Assembly: GCF_002210435.1 (NCBI RefSeq)
Contig: NZ_MZMV01000029.1
Coordinates: forward strand, 1-64,000
DNA: 64,000 nt
From: Micromonospora wenchangensis
GTDB lineage: Bacteria; Actinomycetota; Actinomycetes; Mycobacteriales; Micromonosporaceae
Direction of reading: 5' to 3'
The first letter of the stretch is position 1. Each line of letters starts with the position of its first letter. A program made the position numbers and the translations under genes. A model generated the notes under the pieces. That model saw only the letters and a list, made by a program, of their open reading frames with translations, made no database searches and was not told where the DNA came from. Below are positions 1-7,756 of this stretch, piece after piece.

Positions 1-2220
1 GTGCAACGCGTCACTGACCGGCGGTGGGGCGGCCGGGCCCGGCTGGCGCGGGGGGCGTTTGCGGGAGCGGGCGGGCAGCCCGGCCGGGGTCACCGCGCCC
101 GACGGCGGGACGGCCCACGGAGCCGTCGACGACGTGGTCGTGCCGGCCGACGGGGTGGCCGGCGGCGCTGTGGCGGTGGCCGGTGGCAGGGCGGCCGGTG
201 TCGCGGTGGCCGGTGTGGCGGTGGCCGGTGTCGCGGTGGCCGGTGGCACGGCGGCCGGGATCGGAGCCGCACCGGCCGGCGGCGCGGCGGAGGCGGGCGG
301 GCCGGCGGCGAGGACCGGCTGGGCGCCGGACGGGCTCGGGTCACCGGGCACGACCAGCTCCGACGGGATCAGCACCACGGCGGTCGTGCCCCCGTAGGCG
401 GACTCCTTGAGCTGCACCTTCACCCCGTGCCGCTCGGTCAGCCGGCTCACCACGTACAGGCCGAGGCGGGCGGCGTCGGCCAGGTTCAACTCGGAACGGT
501 CGCCGATGCGGCGGTTCGCCGCGGCCAGTTCCTCCCCGGTCAGCCCCAGGCCACGGTCCTCGATCTCGATGGCGTACCCGGCGGTCACCAGTTGACCCCG
601 CACCTCCACCGTGGTGTTCGGCGGCGAGAAGGACAGTCCGTTCTCGATCAGCTCGGCGAGCAGGTGGATCACGTCACCGACCGCCCGGCCGGCGAGCGCG
701 ACCGGCCCGAGCGGCAGCACGTCGACCCGGGTGTAGTCCTCGACCTCGGCGACCGCGCCGCGCACCACGTCCACCATGGGCACGTTGCGCCGCCAGGCCC
801 GGCCCGGGGTGGCACCGGAGAGCACGATCAGGTTCTCCGCGTTGCGCCGCATCCGGGTCGCCAGGTGGTCCACCCGGAACAGGTCCTCCAGCTCCTCGGC
901 GTCGTGTTCGCGCCGTTCCATCGCGTCGAGCAGGGTGAGCTGGCGGTGCACCAGCGCCTGGGTGCGCCTCGCCAGGCTGAGGAACACCCCCCGCACGTTG
1001 CGACGCAGCTCGGCCTGCTCCACCGCCGTGCGTACGGCGGTCTCCTGCACGGCGTTGAACGCCCGCCCGAGCTGGCCGATCTCGTCGTCGCCGAAGTCCA
1101 GGGGCGGGGCCTCGCGGGCCACGTCGACGTCCTCGCCCCGGCCGAGCCGGTCCACCACCCCGGGCAGCCGCTCGTGGGCCAGCCGCAGCGCGGCGTCCCG
1201 CAGCCGGGCCAACTGGCGGACCAGGTGCCGGGCGGTGCTGATCGACACCACGATGGAGGCGACGACGGCGATCAGGCCGAGGCCGGCGGCGAGCACCAGC
1301 CGGACGATGACGCCCACCGCGACCGGGGTGGCCCGGTCGATCAGCGCGTCGCCGATGGTCACCCCGAAGTCCACCTGGGCCTGCATCGCCGGCCCGACCG
1401 TCGACTGCCACTCCTCGGCCGTCAGCGGCAGGGTGGCCCCCGACCGGGACTGCTGGATCACCCGGTCCTCCAGCACCCGGAACCGGGCCACCGCGTCGGA
1501 GCCGGCGAGCTGGTCGTAGCGGACCCGGTCGGCCGGGGACAGCTCGGCAGCCGCCTCGGCGGTCTGATAGCGCTGGGCGCCGACCAGTTGGGCGAAGCGG
1601 GCGTACTCGTCGCCGGTCATCCGGCCCGCCGCGAGCACCCCGGTGATCAGGGCGTCCTGCTGGGACATCAGCTCGCGTACCTGGTAGAGGTCGACCAGGG
1701 TCTCGCTCTCGGCGGCGATGTGCGGGTCGTCGAGCTGGCCGAGCGAGCCGTACATCCGCAGCACCGCGGCGAGGATGGCGGTGTACGCGGCCGACGCCTC
1801 GGCCCGGTTCACCCCGGCCTCGCGCACCGACTCCCGGACGCCGGTGAGACCACTGAGCCCGGTCAGCACCTCGTCCACCCGGCGGCGGGTGTCCTCCCCG
1901 GTGGCCAGTTCGGCCTGCCAGCTGCCCACCGACGTGCCGAAGTCCTCCGACACCCGGTCGGTGCGCTGCCATTGCGCGGTCAACGCGTCGAGTTGCGGCT
2001 GGCCGCGTTCGCCCAGGTAGGCGTTGGCGAGCCGACGCTCGTCCTGCAGGGCGGTGAGCAGCGACTGGCCCGGGTCGGCCACCCGGCTGTTGAGCGTCTG
2101 GACGAACAGCAGGGTGAAGCCGTCGCGGACGGTCACCCAGGCCGCGAAGGACCAGAGCGCGACGAGCGAGGTGAGCAGGGCGACGATTTTGGTACGCAGA
2201 CGCGTGCTGCCGGAACCCAT
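1..2220 (-). CDS. Sensor histidine kinase, nitrate/nitrite-sensing (NIT) type, CvnA-like (3' end outside window)
   Basis: The frame is open from the ATG at 2220 to the window edge without a stop, so the C-terminus is missing. Visible order: N-terminal membrane helix (about residues 8-30), a long helical extracytoplasmic region containing DERRLANAYLG typical of NIT domains, a second membrane helix near residues 305-330 (VGVIVRLVLAAGLGLIAVVAS), HAMP, a helical dimerisation segment, then an HATPase domain with ENGLSFSPP (N box) and EDRGLGLTGEELA (G1 box). No clear phospho-acceptor His motif is evident, as is usual in conservon kinases. The tail is Pro/Ala/Thr-rich with PATAT repeats. In actinomycetes such kinases normally head a cvnABCD conservon (Roadblock protein, DUF742 protein, GTPase); those genes would lie left of the window (inference). 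Confidence 0.85.
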   Translation of the reverse strand, partial: MGSGSTRLRTKIVALLTSLVALWSFAAWVTVRDGFTLLFVQTLNSRVADPGQSLLTALQDERRLANAYLGERGQPQLDALTAQWQRTDRVSEDFGTSVGSWQAELATGEDTRRRVDEVLTGLSGLTGVRESVREAGVNRAEASAAYTAILAAVLRMYGSLGQLDDPHIAAESETLVDLYQVRELMSQQDALITGVLAAGRMTGDEYARFAQLVGAQRYQTAEAAAELSPADRVRYDQLAGSDAVARFRVLEDRVIQQSRSGATLPLTAEEWQSTVGPAMQAQVDFGVTIGDALIDRATPVAVGVIVRLVLAAGLGLIAVVASIVVSISTARHLVRQLARLRDAALRLAHERLPGVVDRLGRGEDVDVAREAPPLDFGDDEIGQLGRAFNAVQETAVRTAVEQAELRRNVRGVFLSLARRTQALVHRQLTLLDAMERREHDAEELEDLFRVDHLATRMRRNAENLIVLSGATPGRAWRRNVPMVDVVRGAVAEVEDYTRVDVLPLGPVALAGRAVGDVIHLLAELIENGLSFSPPNTTVEVRGQLVTAGYAIEIEDRGLGLTGEELAAANRRIGDRSELNLADAARLGLYVVSRLTERHGVKVQLKESAYGGTTAVVLIPSELVVPGDPSPSGAQPVLAAGPPASAAPPAGAAPIPAAVPPATATPATATPATATPAALPPATATAPPATPSAGTTTSSTAPWAVPPSGAVTPAGLPARSRKRPPRQPGPAAPPPVSDALH
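168..250. repeat. Imperfect 15-bp tandem repeat in the kinase C-terminal linker
   Basis: Units resembling ggccggtgtcgcggt occur about five times in succession. On the minus strand they encode the repeated pentapeptide PATAT near the kinase C-terminus. The period is a multiple of three, so changes in copy number would keep the frame. Confidence 0.75.
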
Positions 2221-2495
2221 CACACCGCCCCCGGGCCGGACCGTGGCCGCCGGACGCCCGACGCGTCACGACACACCTGAACCCGGCGCACGCTAGCAGT
2301 CGGCACCACCATCGCTCAAGCCATGCTGATCATGGAGGCGGGGCCGGTGCCGCAGGTCGGAGGCGATGGTGACCACCGTGGATGGTACCGGCCCGGCGGT
2401 GGCGACGGGCCGGCGGCGGGCCGGACGAGACCGTGGCCGGGACGACCGACCCCGATCGCGGGCGCGGCCGACCCCGCTGTGCCAGGCTCAGGGGC

Positions 2496-2744
2496 ATGGA
2501 CGACAAGAGCATCCTGCACCGGATCTCGGAACTGGTCGACGAGGAGCACCGGCTCCGGTCGGCGGCCCAGGCCCACGAATCCGGCACCGACGACGAGGCC
2601 AAGGAACAACTGCGCGCGCTGGAGGAGTCCCTGGACCAGTGTTGGGACCTGCTGCGCCGCCGCCGGGCGGCCCGGGAGGCGCACGGCGATCCGGAGGCAC
2701 AGGGGGCCCGGCCGGTGTCGGAGGTCGAGCGTTACCTCCAGTGA
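2496..2744 (+). CDS. DUF2630 family small protein
   Basis: 82 residues, highly charged and almost entirely predicted helical (HRISELVDEEHRLR, then LRALEESLDQCWDLLRRRRA). Length and composition match the actinobacterial DUF2630 family of small cytosolic proteins with no assigned function. The ATG at 2496 was chosen because earlier in-frame codons give low-complexity, non-conserved sequence. There is only a weak GGGG upstream, so initiation may be leaderless. It is transcribed alone and ends just before a strong hairpin separating it from the convergent RIO kinase gene. Confidence 0.75.
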   Translation: MDDKSILHRISELVDEEHRLRSAAQAHESGTDDEAKEQLRALEESLDQCWDLLRRRRAAREAHGDPEAQGARPVSEVERYLQ

Positions 2745-2750
2745 CGCCCC

Positions 2751-2787
2751 CGACGCCCCGGACGGCCGGCGGCCGTCCGGGGCGTCG
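2751..2787. terminator. Bidirectional hairpin terminator between convergent genes
   Basis: Perfect inverted repeat with 17-bp arms around a 3-nt loop (GGC) at 2768-2770, filling the gap between the DUF2630 gene and the RIO kinase gene. It lacks a T tract, as many actinomycete terminators do. Confidence 0.75.
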
Positions 2788-2792
2788 TCGCG

Positions 2793-3722
2793 TCAGCGCA
2801 CCCCCGCCTCCCGCAGCAGCAGCCCGGTGAGGGCGGCCGGGTCGGTGTCGGCGGCGGGCATCCCCCGGGCGGTGAACCAGGTGGCCACCACCCGCACGTC
2901 GCGGGCCAGGAACTCGGGCCCCTGCGGGTTGGCCACCACGTCGACCACCTGCGGCAGGTCGATCATGACGAGCCGCCCCGCGTGCACCAGCAGGTTGTAC
3001 GGCGACAGGTCGCCGTGGGCGTAGCCGGCCCGGGCCAGCACCACCAGGGCGTCCACCAGTTGCTCCCAGAGGGAGCGCAGCTCCGCCGGGTCGGGGCGGA
3101 CCTGGGCCAGCCGGGGCGCGGCGGTCCCTTCGTCGGGGTCGCCGACGAACTCCAGCATCAGCTCGGTGCCGAGCAGTTGCACCGGGTACGGCACGGCGAT
3201 CCGCCCGGACTCCGCGCCGATCTCCCAGAGCCGGGACAGCGCGGCGAACTCGGCCGCCGCCCACTGGCCGGCGATCATCTGCCTGCCGAACGCCGTCCGG
3301 CCGGCCATCGCCCGGTTCTCCCGGGACCGGCGGACCCGGCGTCCCTCCAGGTAGCCGGCGTCGCGGTGGAAGAGCCGGTGCTGCGCGTCGCGGTACCGCT
3401 TGACCGCCAGCAGGCAGGACCGGTCGGTGTCGGGCACCGCCCGGCGGACGAGGTGGACGTCCGCCTCCTTGCCGGTCTTGAGCACGCCGAGATCGGTGTC
3501 CCGGGCGGCCAGCTCGGTGACCAGCCACCGCGGGTGCGGTTCGGGCCCGTGCACGGCCTGGTCCCAGGAGGACCAGTGGTCCTCCGGCTCGGGGTCGGGT
3601 TCGTCCTCGGGTGCGGTACGGGCCGGTTGCCGGCCGTACGTCAGGAAGGGTGTCTCGTCGTCGTCGAAGCGGCTCTTGCCGCGGCCACGGCGCTGCGGCG
3701 CCGGGAGGTCGTGTTCGCGCAC
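2793..3722 (-). CDS. RIO-type serine/threonine protein kinase
   Basis: 309 residues from a GTG at 3722 that has AAGGGA 11 nt upstream; codons further upstream in this frame are not convincing. The kinase core is recognisable: nucleotide loop KTGKEADVHLV (RIO-type GKEAxV), ATP-anchoring lysine in LLAVKRYR, catalytic loop HGDLSPYNLLV with Asp and Asn as in RIO1 HxDLSxYN, and metal-binding Asp in MIDLPQVVD. An acidic N-terminal extension (DEPDPEPEDHW) precedes the kinase. RIO kinases act in ribosome maturation in archaea and eukaryotes; the bacterial role is not established. It is monocistronic, 155 bp downstream of the HAD gene. Confidence 0.88.
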   Translation of the reverse strand: MREHDLPAPQRRGRGKSRFDDDETPFLTYGRQPARTAPEDEPDPEPEDHWSSWDQAVHGPEPHPRWLVTELAARDTDLGVLKTGKEADVHLVRRAVPDTDRSCLLAVKRYRDAQHRLFHRDAGYLEGRRVRRSRENRAMAGRTAFGRQMIAGQWAAAEFAALSRLWEIGAESGRIAVPYPVQLLGTELMLEFVGDPDEGTAAPRLAQVRPDPAELRSLWEQLVDALVVLARAGYAHGDLSPYNLLVHAGRLVMIDLPQVVDVVANPQGPEFLARDVRVVATWFTARGMPAADTDPAALTGLLLREAGVR

Positions 3723-3877
3723 GGTGCTGGTGATCCCTTGATCGAGGCTGATGGAGGCAGGTGGTACGACCCTGCGAAGACGGCCATGACCGACCCCCCT
3801 TCCTCGACCGGGCCCCGCCCGGCTGCGCGTGCGCGCCGGCCCATGCTGGCCGACACCCCGACCGGGGCACAACCGAT

Positions 3878-4525
3878 TTACCCGCCGGCGAGCACCACCG
3901 AGACCGCCGCGATCAACGAGTCGACGGTACGGGTGGGGGCGAACCGGGTGTCGGTCCAGCTCCGGCCCCGGTGCAGCCAGACGCTGGGCAGGCCGACCGC
4001 GGCGGCCCCGCCGATGTCCGCCTCCGGGCTGTCCCCCACCACCCACGCGCCGCGTAGCGGCAGCCTGGCCCGCTGGGCGGCCAGCGCGAAGATCCGGGGA
4101 TTAGGCTTGCTGACGCCGGCCTCCTCGGAGATCACCCAGTCGGCGACGTAGCGGTCCAGGCCGGTCTGCCGGATCTTGGCGTCCTCCAGCCGCACCGAGC
4201 CGTTGGTGACCACCACCGGCAGCCATCCGGCGTCGTCGGCGATCCGCAGCGCGCAGGCCACCAGCGGGTCGAGCCGGGTATAGCCGACCACCCCGTCGTG
4301 CAGCTCCTCGACCAGGTCGATGGAGGGGATGCGCAGCGCGTACCGGTCCCGGATGGCGTCGGCGATGTCCCACCTGTCGGTCAGGCCGTCGGCGTCGATG
4401 GACAGCAGCCAGTCGATGTCGGCGGCCGGCGCGCCGATCTCGGCCAGGAAACCCTCGGCCCAGGCGCGGAACGGCCCGGCCCGGTCGAGCAGGGTGTTGT
4501 CCAGGTCGAGCAGGAGCAACGGCAC
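3878..4525 (-). CDS. HAD-superfamily hydrolase (HAD-IA, phosphatase)
   Basis: 215 residues. Motif I is LLLDLDNTLLD (nucleophile and acid/base Asp pair), motif II VVTNGSV, the motif III lysine lies in VSKPNPRIFALA, and motif IV is VVGDSPEADIGGA. A helical cap between motifs I and II marks subfamily IA (phosphoglycolate phosphatase-like or REG-2-like). The substrate cannot be told from sequence. It is transcribed divergently from the TetR gene with 231 bp between the starts, so the palindrome at 4704-4725 could influence both. Confidence 0.88.
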   Translation of the reverse strand: MPLLLLDLDNTLLDRAGPFRAWAEGFLAEIGAPAADIDWLLSIDADGLTDRWDIADAIRDRYALRIPSIDLVEELHDGVVGYTRLDPLVACALRIADDAGWLPVVVTNGSVRLEDAKIRQTGLDRYVADWVISEEAGVSKPNPRIFALAAQRARLPLRGAWVVGDSPEADIGGAAAVGLPSVWLHRGRSWTDTRFAPTRTVDSLIAAVSVVLAGG

Positions 4526-4703
4526 TGAGGCACCTTACGGGAGAGGGGACCGCCGCCGACAGGGTCGAACCACCCGTCGTCGACCGTCGGGCAGCCGGGG
4601 TCGGGCGGGGGCGGGACACGGGTGGGGGGAGGTGACCGGGGCTGTCGGCACCGGCCGATCCTAACCGGACGCGCGTCCGGCAGGCCGAGGCGACGGGCCA
4701 ATA

Positions 4704-4725
4704 GCAAGCCGTACGTACGGTTTGC
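4704..4725. promoter_or_regulatory. Near-perfect palindromic operator upstream of the TetR gene
   Basis: Arms gcaagccgtac and gtacggtttgc are adjacent with no spacer and pair at 10 of 11 positions, giving a 22-bp dyad. It overlaps a possible -35 (TTGCCT, 4722-4727) that is followed after 17 bp by GACGAT (4745-4750), 6 nt before the GTG start. That arrangement suggests a leaderless, autorepressed TetR transcript. Confidence 0.65.
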
Positions 4726-4756
4726 CTTGCGCAGGGTGACCTGCGACGATCAACCC

Positions 4757-5329
4757 GTGCCCAGAGTAAGTCAGGACCAGCTCGACGCGCGCCGCCAGGA
4801 GATCCTCGGCGCGGCCCGGGCCTGTTTCGCCAGGCACGGCTACGAGGGAGCCACCGTGCGCCGGCTGGAGGAGGCCACCGGGCTGTCCCGGGGCGCCATC
4901 TTCCACCACTTCCGCGACAAGGACTCGCTCTTCCTCGCCGTCGCCGAGGACGACGCCGCCGTGATGGTCTCCACGGTGGCCCGCAACGGCCTCGTCCAGG
5001 TGATGCGGGACCTGCTCGCCCGCGCGGTCTCCCCGGACACCACCGGCTGGCTGGGCAGCCAGCTGGAGGTGTCCCGCCGGCTGCGCACCGACCCGGCCTT
5101 CGCCCGCCGCTGGGCGCAACGCTCGGCGGCCATCGCCGAGGCGACCCGGGACCGGCTCGTCCGGCAACGCGAGGCCGGGGTGCTCCGCGAGGACATCGAC
5201 ATCGACGTGCTGGCCCAGTTCCTGGAGCTGGCGTACGACGGGCTGGTGCTGCACCTGGCGATGGGCCGGCCCGCCGGCGATCTCGGGCCGGTGCTGGACC
5301 TGGTCGAGGAGGCCGTCCGCCGCCGCTGA
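4757..5329 (+). CDS. TetR/AcrR-family regulator, AcnR-like
   Basis: 190 residues from GTG 4757, where the conserved N-terminus VPRVSQDQLDARRQEIL begins. The DNA-binding helix-turn-helix is EGATVRRLEEATGLSRGAIFHHFRDKDSLF. This resembles AcnR, the aconitase repressor of corynebacteria and other actinomycetes, but acnA is not adjacent (a divergent HAD gene is), so the AcnR assignment is by protein similarity from memory only. The C-terminal ligand domain has no recognisable ligand motif. The dyad at 4704-4725 probably is its own operator, and the mRNA looks leaderless. Confidence 0.85.
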   Translation: MPRVSQDQLDARRQEILGAARACFARHGYEGATVRRLEEATGLSRGAIFHHFRDKDSLFLAVAEDDAAVMVSTVARNGLVQVMRDLLARAVSPDTTGWLGSQLEVSRRLRTDPAFARRWAQRSAAIAEATRDRLVRQREAGVLREDIDIDVLAQFLELAYDGLVLHLAMGRPAGDLGPVLDLVEEAVRRR

Positions 5330-5456
5330 CCCCGCCCGGGGCGGCAGCCGCGCCGGTCAGGTCTCGGCTCGGTAACTCGCCCACCGCCGCCGTGCCGGCG
5401 TGGCGGGGCTGCCCCACAATGGGGCCGCGATCCCCCTCGCGCGACAGGAGCAGCCC

Positions 5457-6401
5457 ATGAACACCCTTGCCGCAGCAGGCGACACCTGGGGCATCCCCGG
5501 CCCGCTCTTCCTGAAGCTCTACCTCCTGGTGGCCGTCGTCGCCGTGGTGGGCGTGCTGGTGCACCGGCGGCGCACGGCCGCCGGTCCCGACGCGGTCGGC
5601 GCCGACCAGCTCGGCCCGCAGCAGGTCGCCTACCTCAACGGCGGCGACCAGCTCGCCGTCTGGGCGGCGCTGGGTGGGCTGCGCGGCGCCGGCGCGATCG
5701 ACGTGCAACCGGACCGCCGGTTGATCGCCGTCGGGCCGACGCCCAGCGGGGTCACCCCGCTCGACCACGCGATCCGGCACGCCGCCCGCCAGCCGGTCGC
5801 CGCCCGCGAGCTGCGCCGCGACGCCGGGGTGGCCCGCGCCCTGGAGCAACTGCGGCAGGGGTTGGAGCAGCGCGGCCTGCTGATCGACGCCGACGGGGTA
5901 CGGGCGCTGCGGCGCGGACGGAACCTGCTGCTGGTGCTGCTGGCCCTGGGCGTGGTGCGGCTGGTCTCCGGCCTGGTCAACGGCCGGCCGGTCGGCTGGC
6001 TGCTGCTCGCCCTGGCCGGCCTCGGGGTGGCGTTCGCCCTGGTGGCCCGTACGCCCCGACGGACCAGGACGGCGAACGTGATGATGCGTCGCCTGCGCAG
6101 CAGCAACCACCACCTCGCCCCCGACACCGCCCCCGCCTACGCGACCTACGGTCCGGCCGGCGCGGCGATGGGGGTGGCCCTGTTCGGCACCGTCTCCCTC
6201 TACGCCCTCGACCCCGGCTTCGCCGCGCAGGCGGAGATCCAGCGGCAGGCGTTGAACGCCAGCAGCGGCAGCGGCTACACCGGCTCCTCGGGTGTCACGT
6301 GCGGCGGCGGCACCTCGTCGGGCGACAGCGGCTCGTCGTGCGGTGGCGGCAGCTCCTGCGGCGGCGGCGGAGGATGCGGCGGCGGCGGGTGCGGCGGATG
6401 A
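5457..6401 (+). CDS. TIGR04222-type membrane protein with C-terminal Cys/Gly tail
   Basis: 314 residues; the ATG at 5457 has ACAGGAG 6 nt upstream. There is an N-terminal membrane helix (about residues 15-36), a cytoplasmic-looking helical domain (about 45-155, containing LGPQQVAYLNGGDQLAVWAALGGLR), two membrane helices (about 156-174 and 179-198) and a further hydrophobic stretch (about 235-255). From residue 262 it is low-complexity and ends in a Gly/Ser tail with five Cys (282, 295, 301, 307, 312), including the repeat SSCGGGSSCGGG. The stop overlaps the ATG of the DUF692 gene (ATGA). The domain architecture matches what I recall of TIGR04222. The tail next to an MNIO enzyme suggests a post-translational modification substrate (inference). 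Confidence 0.85.
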   Translation: MNTLAAAGDTWGIPGPLFLKLYLLVAVVAVVGVLVHRRRTAAGPDAVGADQLGPQQVAYLNGGDQLAVWAALGGLRGAGAIDVQPDRRLIAVGPTPSGVTPLDHAIRHAARQPVAARELRRDAGVARALEQLRQGLEQRGLLIDADGVRALRRGRNLLLVLLALGVVRLVSGLVNGRPVGWLLLALAGLGVAFALVARTPRRTRTANVMMRRLRSSNHHLAPDTAPAYATYGPAGAAMGVALFGTVSLYALDPGFAAQAEIQRQALNASSGSGYTGSSGVTCGGGTSSGDSGSSCGGGSSCGGGGGCGGGGCGG

Positions 6402-7216
6402 CCCGGCCGCAGGGGGTGGGCATCGGCTGGCGGCCGGAGATCGCCGGTTTCGTCGCCGAGCTGCCCGGCCTGCGCTTCGTCGAGGTGGTGGCGGAGTCAC
6501 TCGCCCCCGACGGCCCCCTCCCACCGGGGCTTGCCGCGCTGCGGGAACGCGACGTCACCGTCGTACCGCACGGGGTGCGGCTCTCCCTCGGCGGCGCGGA
6601 GCCGGTCGACCCGGCCCGGGTGACGCACCTGGCCCGGGTCGCCGAACTGGTCGACGCGCCACTGGTCAGCGAGCACATCGCGTTCGTCCGGGCCGGCGGG
6701 CTGGAGGCCGGGCACCTGCTGCCGCTGCCCCGGACCCGGGAGGCGGTGGCTGCGGTGACCGCGAACGTGCGGCGGGCGCAGCAGGAGCTGCCGGTGCCGC
6801 TGGCGTTGGAACCGATCGCCGCGCTGTTCGACTGGCCCGACGACGAGCTGGACGAGGCGGACTTCCTCACCGAGATCCTCGACGCCACCGACACGGAGCT
6901 GCTGCTCGACGTGGCCAACGTCTACGCCAACGCCCGCAACCGGGGCCGGGACCCGCAGGCCCTGCTGGACCGGCTGCCGCTGGACCGGATCGCCTACGTG
7001 CACGTGGCCGGCGGGGCCGAACACGGCGGGCTCTACCACGACACGCACACCGATCCGGTGCCCACCGAGGTGCTGGAGCTGCTCGGCGCGCTCTGCGCCG
7101 GCCGCCGGCCGCCGCCCCTGCTGCTGGAACGCGACGGCCACTACCCGCCCGCCGACGTGCTGCGGGCCGAGCTGGACGCCCTCGCCACCGCCGCCGGCCA
7201 CCCGGTCGTCACATGA
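6398..7216 (+). CDS. DUF692 / MNIO family multinuclear non-heme iron enzyme
   Basis: 272 residues; the start overlaps the previous stop as ATGA. DUF692 proteins are TIM barrels binding two or three iron ions (MbnB, TglH, ChrH, BufB) that oxidise cysteines of peptide substrates. Expected features are present: GIGWRPEIA at the start, VVPHGVRLSLGG (His58), SEHIAFV (Glu92, His93), LALEPIAALF (Glu138), LLLDVANVYANARN (Asp171, Asn174), YVHVAGG (His202), YHDTHTDPV (Asp215, His217) and LLLERDGHYP (Glu244). Assignment of individual ligands is by analogy. Its position between a Cys-tailed membrane protein and a helical partner suggests it modifies the Cys/Gly tail. Confidence 0.9.
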   Translation: MTRPQGVGIGWRPEIAGFVAELPGLRFVEVVAESLAPDGPLPPGLAALRERDVTVVPHGVRLSLGGAEPVDPARVTHLARVAELVDAPLVSEHIAFVRAGGLEAGHLLPLPRTREAVAAVTANVRRAQQELPVPLALEPIAALFDWPDDELDEADFLTEILDATDTELLLDVANVYANARNRGRDPQALLDRLPLDRIAYVHVAGGAEHGGLYHDTHTDPVPTEVLELLGALCAGRRPPPLLLERDGHYPPADVLRAELDALATAAGHPVVT

Positions 7217-7707
7217 GCACGAACCGTCCCGTCGGGCCGACCCCGCCACCCGGTGCCGCCGGACCGGTGGGGCTGGCCGCCCGCCAGGCCGCGCTGGTCG
7301 CCGCACTGGTCGCGGGGGCTCCGCTGCCGGCCGGCTTCGCCACCGACCGGGTCGACGCCGCCCGGCGGGCACTGCTGCGCAAACGGGCCGGGGAGGTCGC
7401 CCGCCACTGGCCGCTGCTCGCCGCCGGCCTCGGCGACGCCTGGCCGGCCACCTTCGCCGGCTGGGCGGCCGGCCGGCCCACCGCCGGATCGCTGCGCGAC
7501 GGCTGGGACCTCGCCCGCGCGCTGCGCGACCGGGGCACCCTCCCCCAGCTCGGCGCGGAGGAGCTGGCCGCCCGCGAGGCCGCCCACCGCTACGACGGAC
7601 GGAACCCGCCCCGCCGCCGCCGGTTGCCGGCCCTGGCCCGCAGCGGCGACGCCGTCGCCCTCCAGCTCGCCGGCCGGGTACGCCTGCTGCGTCCCACCCG
7701 CCGCTGA
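7213..7707 (+). CDS. MNIO-associated helical partner protein (DUF2063-like N-terminus)
   Basis: 164 residues, rich in Ala, Arg and Leu; the start overlaps the DUF692 stop (ATGA), so it is translationally coupled. The segment ARQAALVAALVAGAPLPAGFATDRVDAARRALLRKRAGEV resembles the opening of DUF2063/BufC-type proteins, which partner MNIO enzymes and contain a peptide-recognition region. The rest (PLLAAGLGDAWPATFAGWAAG) keeps a similar helical pattern but is much shorter than full DUF2063. The C-terminus is strongly basic (NPPRRRRLPAL, RLLRPTRR). Function as substrate-recognition partner is inferred from gene order and this weak similarity. Confidence 0.65.
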   Translation: MSTNRPVGPTPPPGAAGPVGLAARQAALVAALVAGAPLPAGFATDRVDAARRALLRKRAGEVARHWPLLAAGLGDAWPATFAGWAAGRPTAGSLRDGWDLARALRDRGTLPQLGAEELAAREAAHRYDGRNPPRRRRLPALARSGDAVALQLAGRVRLLRPTRR

Positions 7708-7756
7708 CCGCCGGGCCGCCGCGCCGACCGCCGCCGGGTACGGCAGGATCGGTGGC

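Noticed and set aside
1..2280. Plus-strand 759-codon open frame across the sensor kinase
   Set aside because: Arg/Gly/His-rich translation with no domain; typical antisense shadow in high-GC DNA. The minus-strand frame has NIT, HAMP and HATPase motifs.
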